This document shows positions 28,429 to 38,766 of a stretch of DNA of 64,000 nucleotides, in pieces. The notes under the pieces were generated by a model, which was not told the DNA's origin, did not search any database, and saw only the letters and a list, made by a program, of their open reading frames with translations. The translations under genes and the position numbers were made by a program. The first letter of the stretch is position 1, and every line of letters begins with the position of its first letter. The DNA is from Ehrlichia canis str. Jake. GTDB taxonomy: Bacteria; Pseudomonadota; Alphaproteobacteria; Rickettsiales; Anaplasmataceae. The DNA lies in assembly GCF_000012565.1 (NCBI RefSeq), contig NC_007354.1:558001-622000 (forward strand), given 5' to 3'.

Positions 28429-29274
28429 ATGGCTAATCTTAAAGCTCTGTTGTTAAGAATAAAAAGTGTAAAGTCTATACAAAAGACTACTAAGGTTATG
28501 CAGATGATATCTGCTGCTAAGTTACATAGGGTACAACAAAAGTTGGAAAATGCTAGGAAGCATTTATTAGAAATAAGTAATGTTATAGATTCTGTTGATA
28601 AAGATAATGTAAGTGATGTGTTTTCTAAACATAAAAAGGAAAAGGTTTTATTGGTTATTATGTCTTCTGATAGGGGATTGTGTGGTAATTTTAATAATCT
28701 GATAGTTAAGTTTACTAAATCTTATATTGAAGACTTGGAAAGTGATAATAAAGAAGTAAATTTGTTGTTTTTTGGCAAAAAGGCGTATGATATGATGTAT
28801 AGTCAGTATTCAGACAAGATATTGAATGTATTGCCTGATGTTAAGTCTATTACAAATTTTTTATATTTTAAGCTTTTTGTGTATAGTAGTGGTGTTAATT
28901 TTGAAAAGTTTGATAATGTTATAGTTCTATTTAATAAGTTTTATAGTACTATATTGCAAAAACCTAGTGCTCAAGAATTAATACCTTGTAATGTTGAAAT
29001 GTCAGTTTTGTTAAAAGAGATGTATCAATATGAGCCAACATATATTGATGTTATTTCTACTATAAGTTTAGGTTATATATTAAATTTAATGTATATTGCA
29101 TTTTTAGAAAATTCCGCTAGTGAACATTGTTCACGTATGATTGCTATGGAATCTGCAAATCGTAATACTAAGGATATGTTAAATAAATTGGCATTAGAAT
29201 ATAATCGTTCTAGGCAAGCTTCTATAACTACTGACTTAATAGAGATAATTAGTGGTTTTGAATCGTTGAATTAA
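28429..29274 (+). CDS. atpG: ATP synthase F1 subunit gamma
   Basis: Gamma is the central rotor stalk of F1 ATP synthase. The 281-residue product opens with LKALLLRIKSVKSIQKTTKV, MQMISAAKL, and has the central SSDRGLCGNFN motif. It ends with the conserved ASEHCSRMIAMESANRNTKD, MLNKLALEYNRSRQASIT segment. Length fits the family (about 290). It starts 97 bases after the giant ankyrin gene, and folE follows after 12 bases. The other F1 genes are not here, in line with the split ATP synthase operon of Rickettsiales. Confidence 0.96.
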   Translation: MANLKALLLRIKSVKSIQKTTKVMQMISAAKLHRVQQKLENARKHLLEISNVIDSVDKDNVSDVFSKHKKEKVLLVIMSSDRGLCGNFNNLIVKFTKSYIEDLESDNKEVNLLFFGKKAYDMMYSQYSDKILNVLPDVKSITNFLYFKLFVYSSGVNFEKFDNVIVLFNKFYSTILQKPSAQELIPCNVEMSVLLKEMYQYEPTYIDVISTISLGYILNLMYIAFLENSASEHCSRMIAMESANRNTKDMLNKLALEYNRSRQASITTDLIEIISGFESLN

Positions 29275-29286
29275 TAATGAGAGTTT

Positions 29287-29859
29287 ATGGAAAATGGCAA
29301 ACCTTCTGATAGTCAAGCAGAAGAAGCTATTAATTTATTGATCAGGTGGATAGGTGATGATCCAGATAGAGTAGGTCTTACTGGTACTGCTAAGCGTGTG
29401 TTGAATATTTATAAAAAGTTTTTTTCAGGGTATCAAGTAGATATGCTTTCTATGCAAGATTCAGTTTTACTTGGTGAAAATTATGACGGTATGATAATTG
29501 TTAAAAATACTGAGTTTACATCTTATTGTGAACACCATATTGTGCCTATAAAAGGTAAAATAGATATTGGGTATATTCCTGATAAGTTAATATTTGGTTT
29601 AGGTAAAGTGATTAAATTGATTAATTGTTTTACAAAAAGATTGCAGCTTCAGGAAAGATTAACGATGGAAATCGCTAACGCATTGGATTATTATTTATCT
29701 CCCAAAGGAGTTATTGTATCTATTGAAGCAGTACATGATTGTGTTGCATGTTGTGAAGAAATAGATAAAAATAACTTGGACTTGCAAACCACTTGTGTAA
29801 TTGGGATTTTCAAAGATAATATAGATCTTAGAAAAGAATTTTTTACTAATATTGGTTGA
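29287..29859 (+). CDS. folE: GTP cyclohydrolase I
   Basis: FolE makes 7,8-dihydroneopterin triphosphate from GTP, the first step of folate synthesis. The 190-residue protein has TEFTSYCEHHIVPIKGK with the zinc-binding Cys and His, IFGLGKVIKLINCFTKRLQL and QERLT. It also has the second zinc Cys region VHDCVACCEE. The usual RG after that Cys is replaced by CCEE, a deviation from the E. coli enzyme. It sits between atpG and pmbA with a gap of 12 bases and direct abutment, so the three are probably one transcript. folB lies elsewhere in the window. Confidence 0.93.
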   Translation: MENGKPSDSQAEEAINLLIRWIGDDPDRVGLTGTAKRVLNIYKKFFSGYQVDMLSMQDSVLLGENYDGMIIVKNTEFTSYCEHHIVPIKGKIDIGYIPDKLIFGLGKVIKLINCFTKRLQLQERLTMEIANALDYYLSPKGVIVSIEAVHDCVACCEEIDKNNLDLQTTCVIGIFKDNIDLRKEFFTNIG

Positions 29860-29871
29860 TTGGAGGATAAG

Positions 29872-31206
29872 TTGGATATTTTAAATATAGCTGAAGATGC
29901 TGTAAAAAAAATAAAGAGTATGGGATATATTGGTGATGTAGTAATTTATCAAAGTGATAAGTTATCTTTGTCACAACGTCTGCATAAAATTGATGAGGTT
30001 GTTCAATCTAAAAACTGTAAAATAGGGATTAGAGTTATTGTAAATAATAATCAGTTTGCCTGTGTTTCTTCTAATGAATTTTCTAATATTTCAGAGTTGA
30101 TCAATCAAGCAATTTCTATGGCGAAGTTATCTACAGGTGATCCATATATTTCCCTTTATAATGAATTTGTTGATAAGGTGAATTTGATGAGTGGTAATGA
30201 TCTGATGATATTAGATAGAACTACTCTTACAATTGATCAATGTAAAAAAATTATTGAAGATATGGAAAATGCTGCTCTATCTTATGATAGTAGAATTATT
30301 AATTCAGAAGGCTCATCATTTTCTAATGGTATAACAAATGTTGTGTTGGTAACTTCAAATGGTTTTATAGGATCTTATAGTAAATCTAATTTTGTAAGTA
30401 ACATTGCTATTATTGCTGGCATGGATGATAAAATGGAAGTAGGATATGATTTTTCTTGTGTATGTAATTTTAATGATATTAAAAATCCTATAGAAATAGG
30501 AAAAGAGGCGGCATCAAGAGCAATTAATAGGTTAAATCCTAGAAAAGTACAAACTTCTAAGATGCCTGTTATAATCGAGAATAGAATAGCTAGTACATTA
30601 TTAGGAAATTTTGCAAGTGCTATAAGAGGAGATAATATAGTAAATGAGACTTCATTTTTAAATGGTAGTATTAATAAAAAAGTTTTTCCAGATGATATTT
30701 TTATAATAGATGATCCTTTAATGATGTGTGGCTTATCTTCTAGACCTTTTGATGGAGAGGGAGTTGTTGGGAGTAAGAAATTTGTTGTAGAAAATGGTGT
30801 ATTAAAAAGTTGGATTTTAGATATACGTTCAGCTAATAAATTAAAACTAAAAAGTACAGGAAATGCTATAAGACATCCTAATGCATCGATTACTCCTGGA
30901 GTGAGCAATTTCTATATACAAAATGGTAATGTATCTGTTGAAGAATTAATGTCAGATATAAAGAAAGGGCTGTATATTACTGATCTTTTTGGATTTGGAA
31001 TTAACTTAATTACTGGTGATTATAGTCAAGGTGCATCAGGGTTTTTTATAGAAAATGGAAAAATATCTTATCCAGTCAATGAAATTACAATTGCTAGTAA
31101 ATTGCAGTATATGTTTGCTGAGATGTATGTTGCAAATGATTTGCAATTTCTTGGTTCAATTAATTCTCCTACTGTCAGGATAAATGATGTTACAATTGCT
31201 GGTTAA
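29872..31206 (+). CDS. pmbA: PmbA/TldE-family protease subunit
   Basis: PmbA (TldE) pairs with TldD in a two-subunit protease that processes small peptides. The product of about 444 residues has the N-terminal helical domain (LNIAEDAVKKIKSMGY) and beta-rich core segments VIIENRIASTLLGNFASAIR, GLSSRPFDGEGV and the C-terminal ITGDYSQGASGFFIENG. No HExxxH metal site is seen, which points to the PmbA rather than the TldD partner. I place the start at TTG 29872 because GGAGG at 29862-29866 lies five bases before it. A TTG at 29860, directly after the folE stop, also opens the frame but has no such site. Confidence 0.9.
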   Translation: MDILNIAEDAVKKIKSMGYIGDVVIYQSDKLSLSQRLHKIDEVVQSKNCKIGIRVIVNNNQFACVSSNEFSNISELINQAISMAKLSTGDPYISLYNEFVDKVNLMSGNDLMILDRTTLTIDQCKKIIEDMENAALSYDSRIINSEGSSFSNGITNVVLVTSNGFIGSYSKSNFVSNIAIIAGMDDKMEVGYDFSCVCNFNDIKNPIEIGKEAASRAINRLNPRKVQTSKMPVIIENRIASTLLGNFASAIRGDNIVNETSFLNGSINKKVFPDDIFIIDDPLMMCGLSSRPFDGEGVVGSKKFVVENGVLKSWILDIRSANKLKLKSTGNAIRHPNASITPGVSNFYIQNGNVSVEELMSDIKKGLYITDLFGFGINLITGDYSQGASGFFIENGKISYPVNEITIASKLQYMFAEMYVANDLQFLGSINSPTVRINDVTIAG

Positions 31207-31803
31207 TAAATTTTTAACTTATTTTTCTAAATCTTTATTTGGTAGAACTATTGTGATATATGTAACTTATTATAAAAGTGCTTTGTATGTTATTTATAAT
31301 AATCTGTAGAAATAATTTTTGGGTTTATAACTTGGTATTTTATAAGTATTTTCAGTATAATGCTTTTATTGTTGTTGTATAGTATATATGTAGTAAAAAT
31401 GCTTTAATTATATCATTTAAAACTATTGTAGTAGTAAAAGTACTTTATATATTGTTGGTAATTGTCTGTATAAGTAATTTTTTTAGATTATCATTTTATG
31501 TTTTATATAGGTATTTTTAATATAGTACATTTTATTATTGTGATGTACATTGATATAAAAGTCTTAAGATCAAAAGTTGTAAAAATATAGACTTTGAAAC
31601 TTGTAGACCAAGCTGTGGCAGAATATATGTAGTTGGTTATAGGACTATATACAGGAAGTAGTAAGATACTTTAATTGTATTTTAGCTGCTTTTTATTTTT
31701 TAATATATTTTAGTGTGTACACTTTTTTGTTTATCAAATAAAGTACATTATGTATTAGTATTATATTGCTCAAATGATTAAACATAGTTCATAATGTGAT
31801 TTA
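31207..31803. repeat. Spacer with a diverged 175-bp direct repeat
   Basis: This 597-bp spacer lies between the converging ends of pmbA and the reductase gene. AACTATTGT begins both at 31246 and 31421. From each point the order of blocks is similar (AAAAGT.CTTT.TAT, AT.GTCTGTA-type, TTTTAT, AGTATTTT), giving a diverged tandem duplication with a 175-bp period running to about 31595. I see no coding frame. Confidence 0.45.
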
Positions 31804-32820
31804 TTAATTCTTATTTGGTATACCTTTAGAAGTGGAATATTGAAAATTTAATGGAGAATTAGGATATACTATATGATATATGTGATGACATGCCATTGCA
31901 GCTTCTGAGAACCCTGTAAGTATTAATTTAACCTTTCCTGGATACGTAGCTATATCACCAACAGCATATATTCTGTCACGACTTGTTCTACAAGTTTCAA
32001 AATCTACTGTCATTTGATAACCTTTGATTTCTATTCCCCAGTTTAGCATTGAACCAAGGTTTGCAGATGTGCCAAAAAATGGGAATAAGTAATCAACTTG
32101 TAATGTAATTTCTTCATGGTTTGTGATATTTTGTACAACTACGGAATGTAATTTTCCTTCTTCTCCAAGCAGTTTCTTAATTTGATATGGAACAATAACA
32201 TTTATTTTTCCGTTTTGTGATAAGTTATCAATTTGTAGTGCTGTATTAGGAGCACAACGAAAATTTCTCCTTCTATGTACTATATACAACTGACTTGCTA
32301 TTTTTGAAAGTTCAACTGCCCAATCAGCAGCTGAATCACCTCCTCCAGCTATCATGATGTTTTTATTATGAAAGTCTGAAATATTTTTTACTTGATAAAA
32401 TACTGACTTGTTTTCATAATCTAGTATATTATCTATAGGTGGACGATTTGGACCAAATGCACCAGCTCCTGCTGCAATTACAATAACTTTACTTTGTATG
32501 ACAATTCCTTTGCTTGTTCTTATTAAAAAGTAATCTGAGTAATCTTCTATTTTTTCAGCAATTTGTCCTAATAAATACTGAGGATTAAAAGGTTCAGATT
32601 GTTTTTTTAAGTTATCTATTAATTCTTTACCACTAACTATAGGGTATCCAGGTATGTCATATATTGGCTTTTCTGGGTATAATGCTGTACATTGACCGCC
32701 GACTTCAGTTAATGCGTCGATAACACAACATTGCATTTTAAGCATACCAGCTTGAAATACAGTAAATATTCCAACAGGTCCAGCCCCTATTACTGCTATA
32801 TCAGTTGTGTAATCAGTCAT
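31804..32820 (-). CDS. Ferredoxin-NADP reductase, thioredoxin-reductase-like type
   Basis: The 338-residue flavoprotein has the FAD motif VIGAGPVGIF (about 9-18), GGQCTALYPEKPIYDIPG and the NADP motif GGGDSAADWAVEL, and ends with AVGDIATYPGK. It lacks the redox CxxC pair of thioredoxin reductase, as in the YumC type of ferredoxin reductase. It should pass electrons between NADPH and ferredoxin, and the fdx of the isc operon in this window is a likely partner. No gene overlaps it. It is often annotated simply as thioredoxin reductase, which I think is wrong because the CxxC is missing. Confidence 0.9.
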   Translation of the reverse strand: MTDYTTDIAVIGAGPVGIFTVFQAGMLKMQCCVIDALTEVGGQCTALYPEKPIYDIPGYPIVSGKELIDNLKKQSEPFNPQYLLGQIAEKIEDYSDYFLIRTSKGIVIQSKVIVIAAGAGAFGPNRPPIDNILDYENKSVFYQVKNISDFHNKNIMIAGGGDSAADWAVELSKIASQLYIVHRRRNFRCAPNTALQIDNLSQNGKINVIVPYQIKKLLGEEGKLHSVVVQNITNHEEITLQVDYLFPFFGTSANLGSMLNWGIEIKGYQMTVDFETCRTSRDRIYAVGDIATYPGKVKLILTGFSEAAMACHHIYHIVYPNSPLNFQYSTSKGIPNKN

Positions 32821-33137
32821 ATTTTTCTCATATATTTATCTATATTTGATTCTAATACATTAAACTAAAGAAGAGAATTTATCTAGAAATATTCTAGAAA
32901 ATGCTATTTAACATGTGTGAATGTATAAAATATTATAACTGATAATGGTAAAAAAGAACCATGTAAAGAAAAATACTATATTTAAAGTGAAATGATCAAT
33001 TATTTAATTAAGTACTTTAAGTTCTATAAAATATAAGGATGTGTTGATGTGTGATGCTGCATAATAAGGTTATGAGTATTTCCAGTACTAAGTATGAGTT
33101 TAGCAAATGTACTAGCATCTGATAATATTATGTAGTG
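32821..33137. other. Spacer between rsmA and the ferredoxin reductase gene
   Basis: A 317-bp spacer between two minus-strand genes. It is AT-rich, with no coding frame or clear hairpin. The reductase promoter should be here. Confidence 0.35.
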
Positions 33138-33926
33138 TTATATAGAATTTGCAATTTTACAGAATTGTTCTATTGATAAATTTTCAGGTCGTAGATTATT
33201 ATTGATGTTTAAAGATTGTAAAATTTCATCTGTGTTATTAATAAGTTTTTTTAATGTAGAACGTATCATTTTTCTTCGTTCACCAAATGTTACTTTTAAC
33301 ACTTGTGATAATTTATTGTGATTTACATTGAATCTTGGTTTTGGTAGCACGATAATGTTAATAACGGATGACATTACTTTAGGTTGTGGCGAAAATATTT
33401 CTGGTCCAAAATCTTCCATTTTATATACATTAGATAATAGTTGAATAAGTACAGATAATATGCTGTAATTCTTATTATTTGGTTGTGCAACTATACGATC
33501 TGCCACTTCTTTTTGAAACATTAATGTAAAGCTAGTGAAAAAATCAATATAATTTATCCATTTCATCAAAAGAGGTGTTGCAATGTGGTAAGGCAAGTTT
33601 GCTATTATTTTTACTGGAGGTTCTATAATAGTTCTTAAATCGATGTTTAGTGCATCTGATAATATAAATTCATATTTTCCATTAAATTCATCAACTATTT
33701 TCTTATGTATTGGCATTAACCTACTATCTTTCTCAATAGAGATTAATCTTTTTGGGTTTTTATTCAATATAGAATAAGTCATTGTGCCAAGTCCTGGTCC
33801 TATTTCTATTATTGAATAATCACTAATATTTCCAGCATAATTAACTATTTTGTCTGTAATGTGTGATGAAGATATAAAACATTGGCTTAACTCTTTTTTA
33901 GGATATATCCTGTTAACATGATACAT
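33138..33926 (-). CDS. rsmA: 16S rRNA (adenine1518/1519-N6)-dimethyltransferase
   Basis: RsmA (KsgA) dimethylates two adjacent adenines near the 3' end of 16S rRNA during 30S maturation. The 262-residue protein has [16 protein letters not shown] (family LGQNFL segment altered), the SAM motif [18 protein letters not shown], the catalytic [11 protein letters not shown] and [13 protein letters not shown]. The C-terminal domain has [19 protein letters not shown] in slightly altered form ([10 protein letters not shown]). It is divergent from tRNA-Thr and tpiA across about 120 bases. Confidence 0.95.
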   Translation of the reverse strand: MYHVNRIYPKKELSQCFISSSHITDKIVNYAGNISDYSIIEIGPGLGTMTYSILNKNPKRLISIEKDSRLMPIHKKIVDEFNGKYEFILSDALNIDLRTIIEPPVKIIANLPYHIATPLLMKWINYIDFFTSFTLMFQKEVADRIVAQPNNKNYSILSVLIQLLSNVYKMEDFGPEIFSPQPKVMSSVINIIVLPKPRFNVNHNKLSQVLKVTFGERRKMIRSTLKKLINNTDEILQSLNINNNLRPENLSIEQFCKIANSI

Positions 33927-34007
33927 AATTAAAATTGATGTAATGGTAGATTATGCTTATTATACATGTAAAGTAGTGTATTGGATAGAAAATATGGTTT
34001 CTAGGTA

Positions 34008-34035
34008 TTGACTTTTATAATATTACGTATATAAA
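34008..34035 (+). promoter_or_regulatory. Sigma-70-type promoter of the tRNA-Thr-tpiA unit
   Basis: TTGACT at 34008-34013, a 16-base spacer and TATAAA at 34030-34035, with the tRNA beginning 12 bases later. Confidence 0.6.
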
Positions 34036-34047
34036 ATTAAAACCCTA

Positions 34048-34120
<73 letters not shown>

Positions 34121-34140
34121 CGTTATTTTTAGTAATTTTT

Positions 34141-34863
34141 ATGTCATTGCTCATCGTTGCTAATTGGAAGATGTATGGTGACTTTATTACCTTTTCCTCT
34201 TTTACAAAGGAATTAAGTATTAATTTAACTAATGTAAAGGCTGATTTAGAGGTAGTGTTATGTCCACCTTTTATTGCACTACCTAAAGTGGTTGATTGTA
34301 TTTCTTGTATTAAGTTTGGTGCACAGAATTGCTTTTATGAAACTGAAGGAAAATATACTGGTGAAGTTAGTGCGAAAATGTTATATGATTGTGGATGTAG
34401 TTATGTAATAGTTGGTCATTCTGAAAGAAGAAGCATATTTCATGAATCTGATTACCATGTACAGTTGAAAGCAAGTGCTGCTATTAAATCTGGGTTGATA
34501 CCAATTGTTTGTGTTGGAGAAACTTTATTAGATAGAGAAAATGGTATGCTAAAAGACTCATTATTAAATCAATGTTATAATTCTTTTCCTAAAAGTGGTA
34601 AATTTATTATAGCTTATGAGCCTGTGTGGGCAATAGGGAGTAATACTATACCTTCTATTGATATGATAACTGAAGCTTTAGAGGTTATTAGGTCATACGA
34701 TAGTACATCTGACATTATATATGGTGGTGCAGTAAATCAAGATAATATAAGAGATGTTATTGCTATAAATCAATTATCTGGTGTATTGGTTGGTAGTGCA
34801 AGTTTAAAATTAGATAGTTTTTATAATATAATACATGGTGCTGTAAATGTGAGGCAAAACTAA
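34141..34863 (+). CDS. tpiA: Triosephosphate isomerase
   Basis: TpiA interconverts dihydroxyacetone phosphate and glyceraldehyde 3-phosphate. I start it at ATG 34141 ([14 protein letters not shown]). The frame is open further upstream, to 34063, but that part lies inside tRNA-Thr. The 240-residue product has the catalytic Lys10 in NWKM, His in VIVGHSERR, Glu in AYEPVWAIG and the phosphate loop GGAVNQDN. The stop overlaps the next start by one base (TAATG), so the two are co-translated. Ehrlichia lacks full glycolysis from glucose, so TpiA likely serves gluconeogenic and lipid precursor flow. Confidence 0.95.
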   Translation: MSLLIVANWKMYGDFITFSSFTKELSINLTNVKADLEVVLCPPFIALPKVVDCISCIKFGAQNCFYETEGKYTGEVSAKMLYDCGCSYVIVGHSERRSIFHESDYHVQLKASAAIKSGLIPIVCVGETLLDRENGMLKDSLLNQCYNSFPKSGKFIIAYEPVWAIGSNTIPSIDMITEALEVIRSYDSTSDIIYGGAVNQDNIRDVIAINQLSGVLVGSASLKLDSFYNIIHGAVNVRQN

Positions 34864-35843
34864 TGAAAAAAATGTTAATTTTATGTTTGTTTATTATTAG
34901 TGTGCTTTTTAGTAATGCAGTTGTTTCAATAGATGATAATGCTAGTAGGCAATATATTTTAATTGGCACTGGCTCTATGACAGGAGTATATTATCCTATT
35001 GGAGGTAGTATTTGTAGGTTCATAACAAGTGATTATAAAGATAGCAGTAATAAAGTTATTTGTTCTATTTCTTCTACTACTGGAAGTGTATATAATCTCA
35101 ATTCTATACGTTATTCGAATATGGATGTAAGTATCGTTCAGTCAGATCTGGAATATTACGCATATAATGGTTTAGGTTTTTATGAAAAAATGCTTCCTAT
35201 GGAAAATTTAAGAATGTTAGCATCATTGCATAGGGAATATCTTACTATTGTTGTTAGAAAAAACTCTAATATATCAGTTATTGATGATATAAAAGGTAAA
35301 AGGATTAATATTGGTAGCCCTGGTACTGGTGTAAGAGTTGCAATGTTAAAATTATTGAATGAAAAAGGATGGACCAGGAAAGATTTTTCAGTAATGGCAG
35401 AATTAAAATCTTCAGAACAGGCTCAAGCATTGTGTGATAATAAAATTGATGTTATGGTTGATATAATTGGACATCCTAATGCTTCAATTCAAGAGGCATC
35501 TGCAACTTGTGATATAATGTTTGTGCCTTTAGATGATAAATTGATAGATGATTTGCATGCTAAGTATCCTTATTATCAGAAAGATGTTATTAATGGTAGC
35601 TTATATAATAGTTCATCAAATATAAATACTGTATCAGTAAAGGCATCCTTGGTTGCAACTACAGATTTAAGTGATGATTTAGCATATAAGATAGTAAAAT
35701 CTATGGTAACTCATTTGCAAGAATTACGTGGTGTTACTGGAGCTTTAAAAACTATTACTGTAAAAGATATGGCAAGGGCAGATATTACTCCTATGCATGA
35801 TGGTGCTAAACGCTACTATAAAGAAATCGGTGCTATAAAATAA
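34863..35843 (+). CDS. TAXI-family TRAP transporter solute-binding protein
   Basis: The 326-residue protein has a signal peptide ([20 protein letters not shown], about 1-22) and then the TAXI family start [19 protein letters not shown]. Further motifs are [41 protein letters not shown] and the C-terminal [17 protein letters not shown]. It should sit in the periplasm and bind an organic acid such as glutamate for a TRAP permease. No permease gene is adjacent. Related proteins in Ehrlichia are strongly recognised by host antibodies. It overlaps tpiA by one base and is followed by tsaD after 13 bases. Confidence 0.92.
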   Translation: MKKMLILCLFIISVLFSNAVVSIDDNASRQYILIGTGSMTGVYYPIGGSICRFITSDYKDSSNKVICSISSTTGSVYNLNSIRYSNMDVSIVQSDLEYYAYNGLGFYEKMLPMENLRMLASLHREYLTIVVRKNSNISVIDDIKGKRINIGSPGTGVRVAMLKLLNEKGWTRKDFSVMAELKSSEQAQALCDNKIDVMVDIIGHPNASIQEASATCDIMFVPLDDKLIDDLHAKYPYYQKDVINGSLYNSSSNINTVSVKASLVATTDLSDDLAYKIVKSMVTHLQELRGVTGALKTITVKDMARADITPMHDGAKRYYKEIGAIK

Positions 35844-35856
35844 ACAATTAAATTAA

Positions 35857-36909
35857 GTGAAGAAATCAGTAAAAGTAGTACTAGGGATAGAAACAAGTTG
35901 TGATGAGACTGCTGTTGCTATTGTAAACAGTAACAAGGAAGTTTTATCACATAAAATTCTTTCGCAAAAAGAACATGCAGAATATGGTGGAGTTGTTCCA
36001 GAAATTGCTTCTCGTGCTCATATTAATTATTTATATGATTTAACTGTTAGTTGTATAGAAGAGTCGCAACTTTCTTTAAATAATATAGATGCTGTTGCTG
36101 TTACTTCTGGTCCAGGGCTTATTGGTGGGTTAATAGTTGGTGTGATGATAGCTAAAGGTATTGCTAGTGTTACTGGTAAGCCTATAATTGAGATTAATCA
36201 TTTAGAAGCTCATGCTTTAATTGTTCGCATGTTTTATGAAATTAATTTTCCATTTTTGTTGTTGATAATATCTGGTGGGCATTGTCAGTTTTTAATAGTT
36301 TATAATGTAGGTTGTTATCATAAATTAGGTTCTTCTTTAGATGATTCTTTAGGTGAAGTGTTTGATAAAGTAGCAAAAATGTTGAATCTTGGGTATCCTG
36401 GGGGGCCAGTTATTGAGAAAAAATCTTTGAGTGGGGATAGTAAAAGCTTTGTTTTACCGAGAGCATTGACTGGCCGTTGTGGATGTGATTTTTCATTTTC
36501 TGGTCTTAAAACTGCTGTAAGGAATATTATTATGAATCATGAATATATAGATAATAAATTGATATGTGACATTTCAGCATCTTTTCAAGAGTGTGTTGGT
36601 GATATATTGGTAAATAGAATTAATAATGCAATTGCAATGTCAAAAGCTATAGATAAAAGAATTGATAAATTAGTAGTTACTGGTGGTGTTGCAGCAAATA
36701 AATTGTTACGTGAACGTATGTTAAGATGTGCTTCTGATAATAATTTTGAAATATTTTATCCTCCAAGTAAGTTGTGTACTGATAATGGTATTATGATAGG
36801 GTGGGCTGGTATTGAAAATTTAGTGAAAGATTATGTTTCAAATTTAGATTTTGCTCCGAAGGCAAGATGGCCTTTGGAAAGTTTAAGGTCTAATATAATG
36901 AAAGAGTAG
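35857..36909 (+). CDS. tsaD: tRNA N6-adenosine threonylcarbamoyltransferase TsaD
   Basis: TsaD transfers the threonylcarbamoyl group to A37 of ANN-decoding tRNAs, together with TsaB and TsaE. The 350-residue protein starts with GTG at 35857 and has VLGIETSCDETAVA, GGVVPEIASRAH, SGPGLIGGLIVG and the metal-binding NHLEAHAL. It also has ISGGHCQF, DFSFSGLKTAV and VTGGVAANK. All expected motifs of the Kae1/TsaD fold are present. It is the last gene of the tRNA-Thr-tpiA-TAXI-tsaD run, with two hairpins after the stop. Confidence 0.96.
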   Translation: MKKSVKVVLGIETSCDETAVAIVNSNKEVLSHKILSQKEHAEYGGVVPEIASRAHINYLYDLTVSCIEESQLSLNNIDAVAVTSGPGLIGGLIVGVMIAKGIASVTGKPIIEINHLEAHALIVRMFYEINFPFLLLIISGGHCQFLIVYNVGCYHKLGSSLDDSLGEVFDKVAKMLNLGYPGGPVIEKKSLSGDSKSFVLPRALTGRCGCDFSFSGLKTAVRNIIMNHEYIDNKLICDISASFQECVGDILVNRINNAIAMSKAIDKRIDKLVVTGGVAANKLLRERMLRCASDNNFEIFYPPSKLCTDNGIMIGWAGIENLVKDYVSNLDFAPKARWPLESLRSNIMKE

Positions 36910-36927
36910 ATGGATTTTATACTATTG

Positions 36928-36966
36928 ACTATTTTTAAAATAGTTATGTACAAAATTTTTTGTACA
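36928..36966 (+). terminator. Two adjacent palindromes after tsaD, possible terminator
   Basis: ACTATTTT-T-AAAATAGT (36928-36944) and TGTACAAAA-TT-TTTTGTACA (36947-36966) are perfect stem-loops starting 18 bases after the tsaD stop. They are AT-rich and lack a following T-run, so termination is plausible but not proven. Confidence 0.4.
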
Positions 36967-37981
36967 ATAAAGCAATATTGAGATTAAAAAAATAAATGAA
37001 ATATAGATAATGATTACAAAGTCTATTAGTTATCTTAAGTTTGGTTTATTATTTAATAAATGGTATATTATGTAGAAAATACAAGTAGTTAATTGTGTGA
37101 GTAGATTGTTGATTTTATTTTGCTTATTAGGTAAATACTAGTGGATTTAAAGAAAGATTTAAACATTCATGCAAAGCAAATTAGATTCAAAATGAACGTA
37201 ATGATCTGACACTGTAATTTCCAATACGTTATCAGGTGGTAAGATTTAGTATTCAGATCTGTAGGGTTAAAACTGAATCTAATTTAGCAAATGTCAGTTA
37301 GTTTGTAAAATGCGCATGGCTATAGAGAAAGAGTAGCATGTAGGAATGGTACAAAGATTTTATATGCTTAGGTTGTTCATAATAGTAGAAGTTTTATTGC
37401 AATTTTAGAAAGAAAAGTTGCTACCACTGAACCAAAAACGGAAATATCTTATTCTTTGTATTGCAAGCTAATAGGAGATTATAGTCTAAGAGTTCTTAAA
37501 CATTTTTTATACAAGTGCATCTGCAAACTAAGTGGATTTTATAGAAGTAATTTTGCAAAGTTTAAATACTTATTTTCTTAAATTGGAAAGTATTGTTAGA
37601 GAAGCAATATCACAGATACTTACACAACAAAGTTATTATTTCTTTATATGATGTTAAGTTTTATACCTTGTTGTAATAATGAAAGTATTGCTATTAATTA
37701 CGATGTATATTAATCATTAGGAGAAAATTCTGTTTTTTGTTAGTAAATAGCCAGTTAAGTAAAAATTAAGTTACAGTTAAGTGTGATAACATAAGTAGAA
37801 AGTTATAGCAATTGTGATAATTATTATATAGTGAACTGTATTGTAAAAAATTATGTAATACACTATTAAAAAACATTGAAAAAACTTGAATCTCAAGCTG
37901 TTGATACGGGAATATAATAAAATAAATTTACTAAAAATATAGAATGCTGATAATTATCCCTGCTTCAATATTTTAACAGAG
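36967..37981. other. Long spacer with degraded reading frame
   Basis: About 1 kb without a normal gene. AAATTAGATTCA (37178-37189) and TGAATCTAATTT (37274-37285) are an exact 12-bp inverted repeat 84 bases apart. From about 37366 to 37581 one plus-strand frame is open for about 70 codons after a TAG, encoding FIAILERKVATTEPKTEISY and further residues, but without a good start codon. This may be a gene relic; I cannot name it. No RNA gene was recognised. Confidence 0.4.
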
Positions 37982-38572
37982 CTATGAGTTATGATTATTA
38001 TGATAATTTTTTAAGCTTTTATTAGTTACTACGACAGTATTTGCAATCTTATCATGCCATGTTTGTTTACGCTTGTTAAAGTTGCACCATAGTATTCCTA
38101 AACATAGTGGGATACAAGACAAAATTGAGCCAAAAACTCGTTTTGTTGATTGAGTTAATGTTATTTTTTGAAATGTTGTTGCATCAACGACTCTTAGCCC
38201 TATGAGAAATTTTCCTAATGTTGCGGAAAACTTCACCCAACTATATACAGCATATATATACATAGCAATCATTTGAATAATTTGCCCACAAATGGCTTTG
38301 TATAAATATTTATTTTTGATTTGTATTTCTTGCTCAGTAAGTGGTACACTCATTTTATATTTCTCTATAATTTTTATTACAGTATTATCTGTTTGTTCAT
38401 ACATGAAGAAATAAGAATAAACATTCTGTATAATTTGTAAGATAAATATTAAAATAGCAAAATCTATTAGTATACTAGTAAGTCTTCTTAGCCCACCTGA
38501 ATAACAGATTGTATTCTCATCTTGAGGTTGTTTGTTTTTTTTCAAGAAAGGTAAGTAGTTATATAAAAACAT
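37982..38572 (-). CDS. RDD family membrane protein
   Basis: The 196-residue protein has the RDD family signature: GGLRRLTSILIDFAILIF starts the first helix, a second helix lies near 90-112, and SATLGKFLIGLRVVDATTF begins the last helical part. The C-terminal WHDKIANTVVVTNK is the typical close (family pattern W.D..A.T.V). Some RDD proteins act as ion exchangers but most are unassigned. It is convergent with tsaD across the long spacer and divergent from folB. Confidence 0.85.
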   Translation of the reverse strand: MFLYNYLPFLKKNKQPQDENTICYSGGLRRLTSILIDFAILIFILQIIQNVYSYFFMYEQTDNTVIKIIEKYKMSVPLTEQEIQIKNKYLYKAICGQIIQMIAMYIYAVYSWVKFSATLGKFLIGLRVVDATTFQKITLTQSTKRVFGSILSCIPLCLGILWCNFNKRKQTWHDKIANTVVVTNKSLKNYHNNHNS

Positions 38573-38766
38573 TTTATATTACTCTAAATTATGTAAATAT
38601 TGATATTTATAGCTACTATAGAATTAAATACAATAATATTTTATAGAAAGTTATATTAACATCAGTAACATTTATCATCAAGTAAGAGTTATATTGTGGT
38701 TGATTTTTATTGGTAATAATGTATCTTGCTTTGTAATGTTTTGTAGTTTTTACATATGATTTTTAT

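Noticed and set aside
31804-32820. Thioredoxin reductase
   Set aside because: The redox CxxC motif is absent, so a ferredoxin-NADP reductase of the related type fits better.
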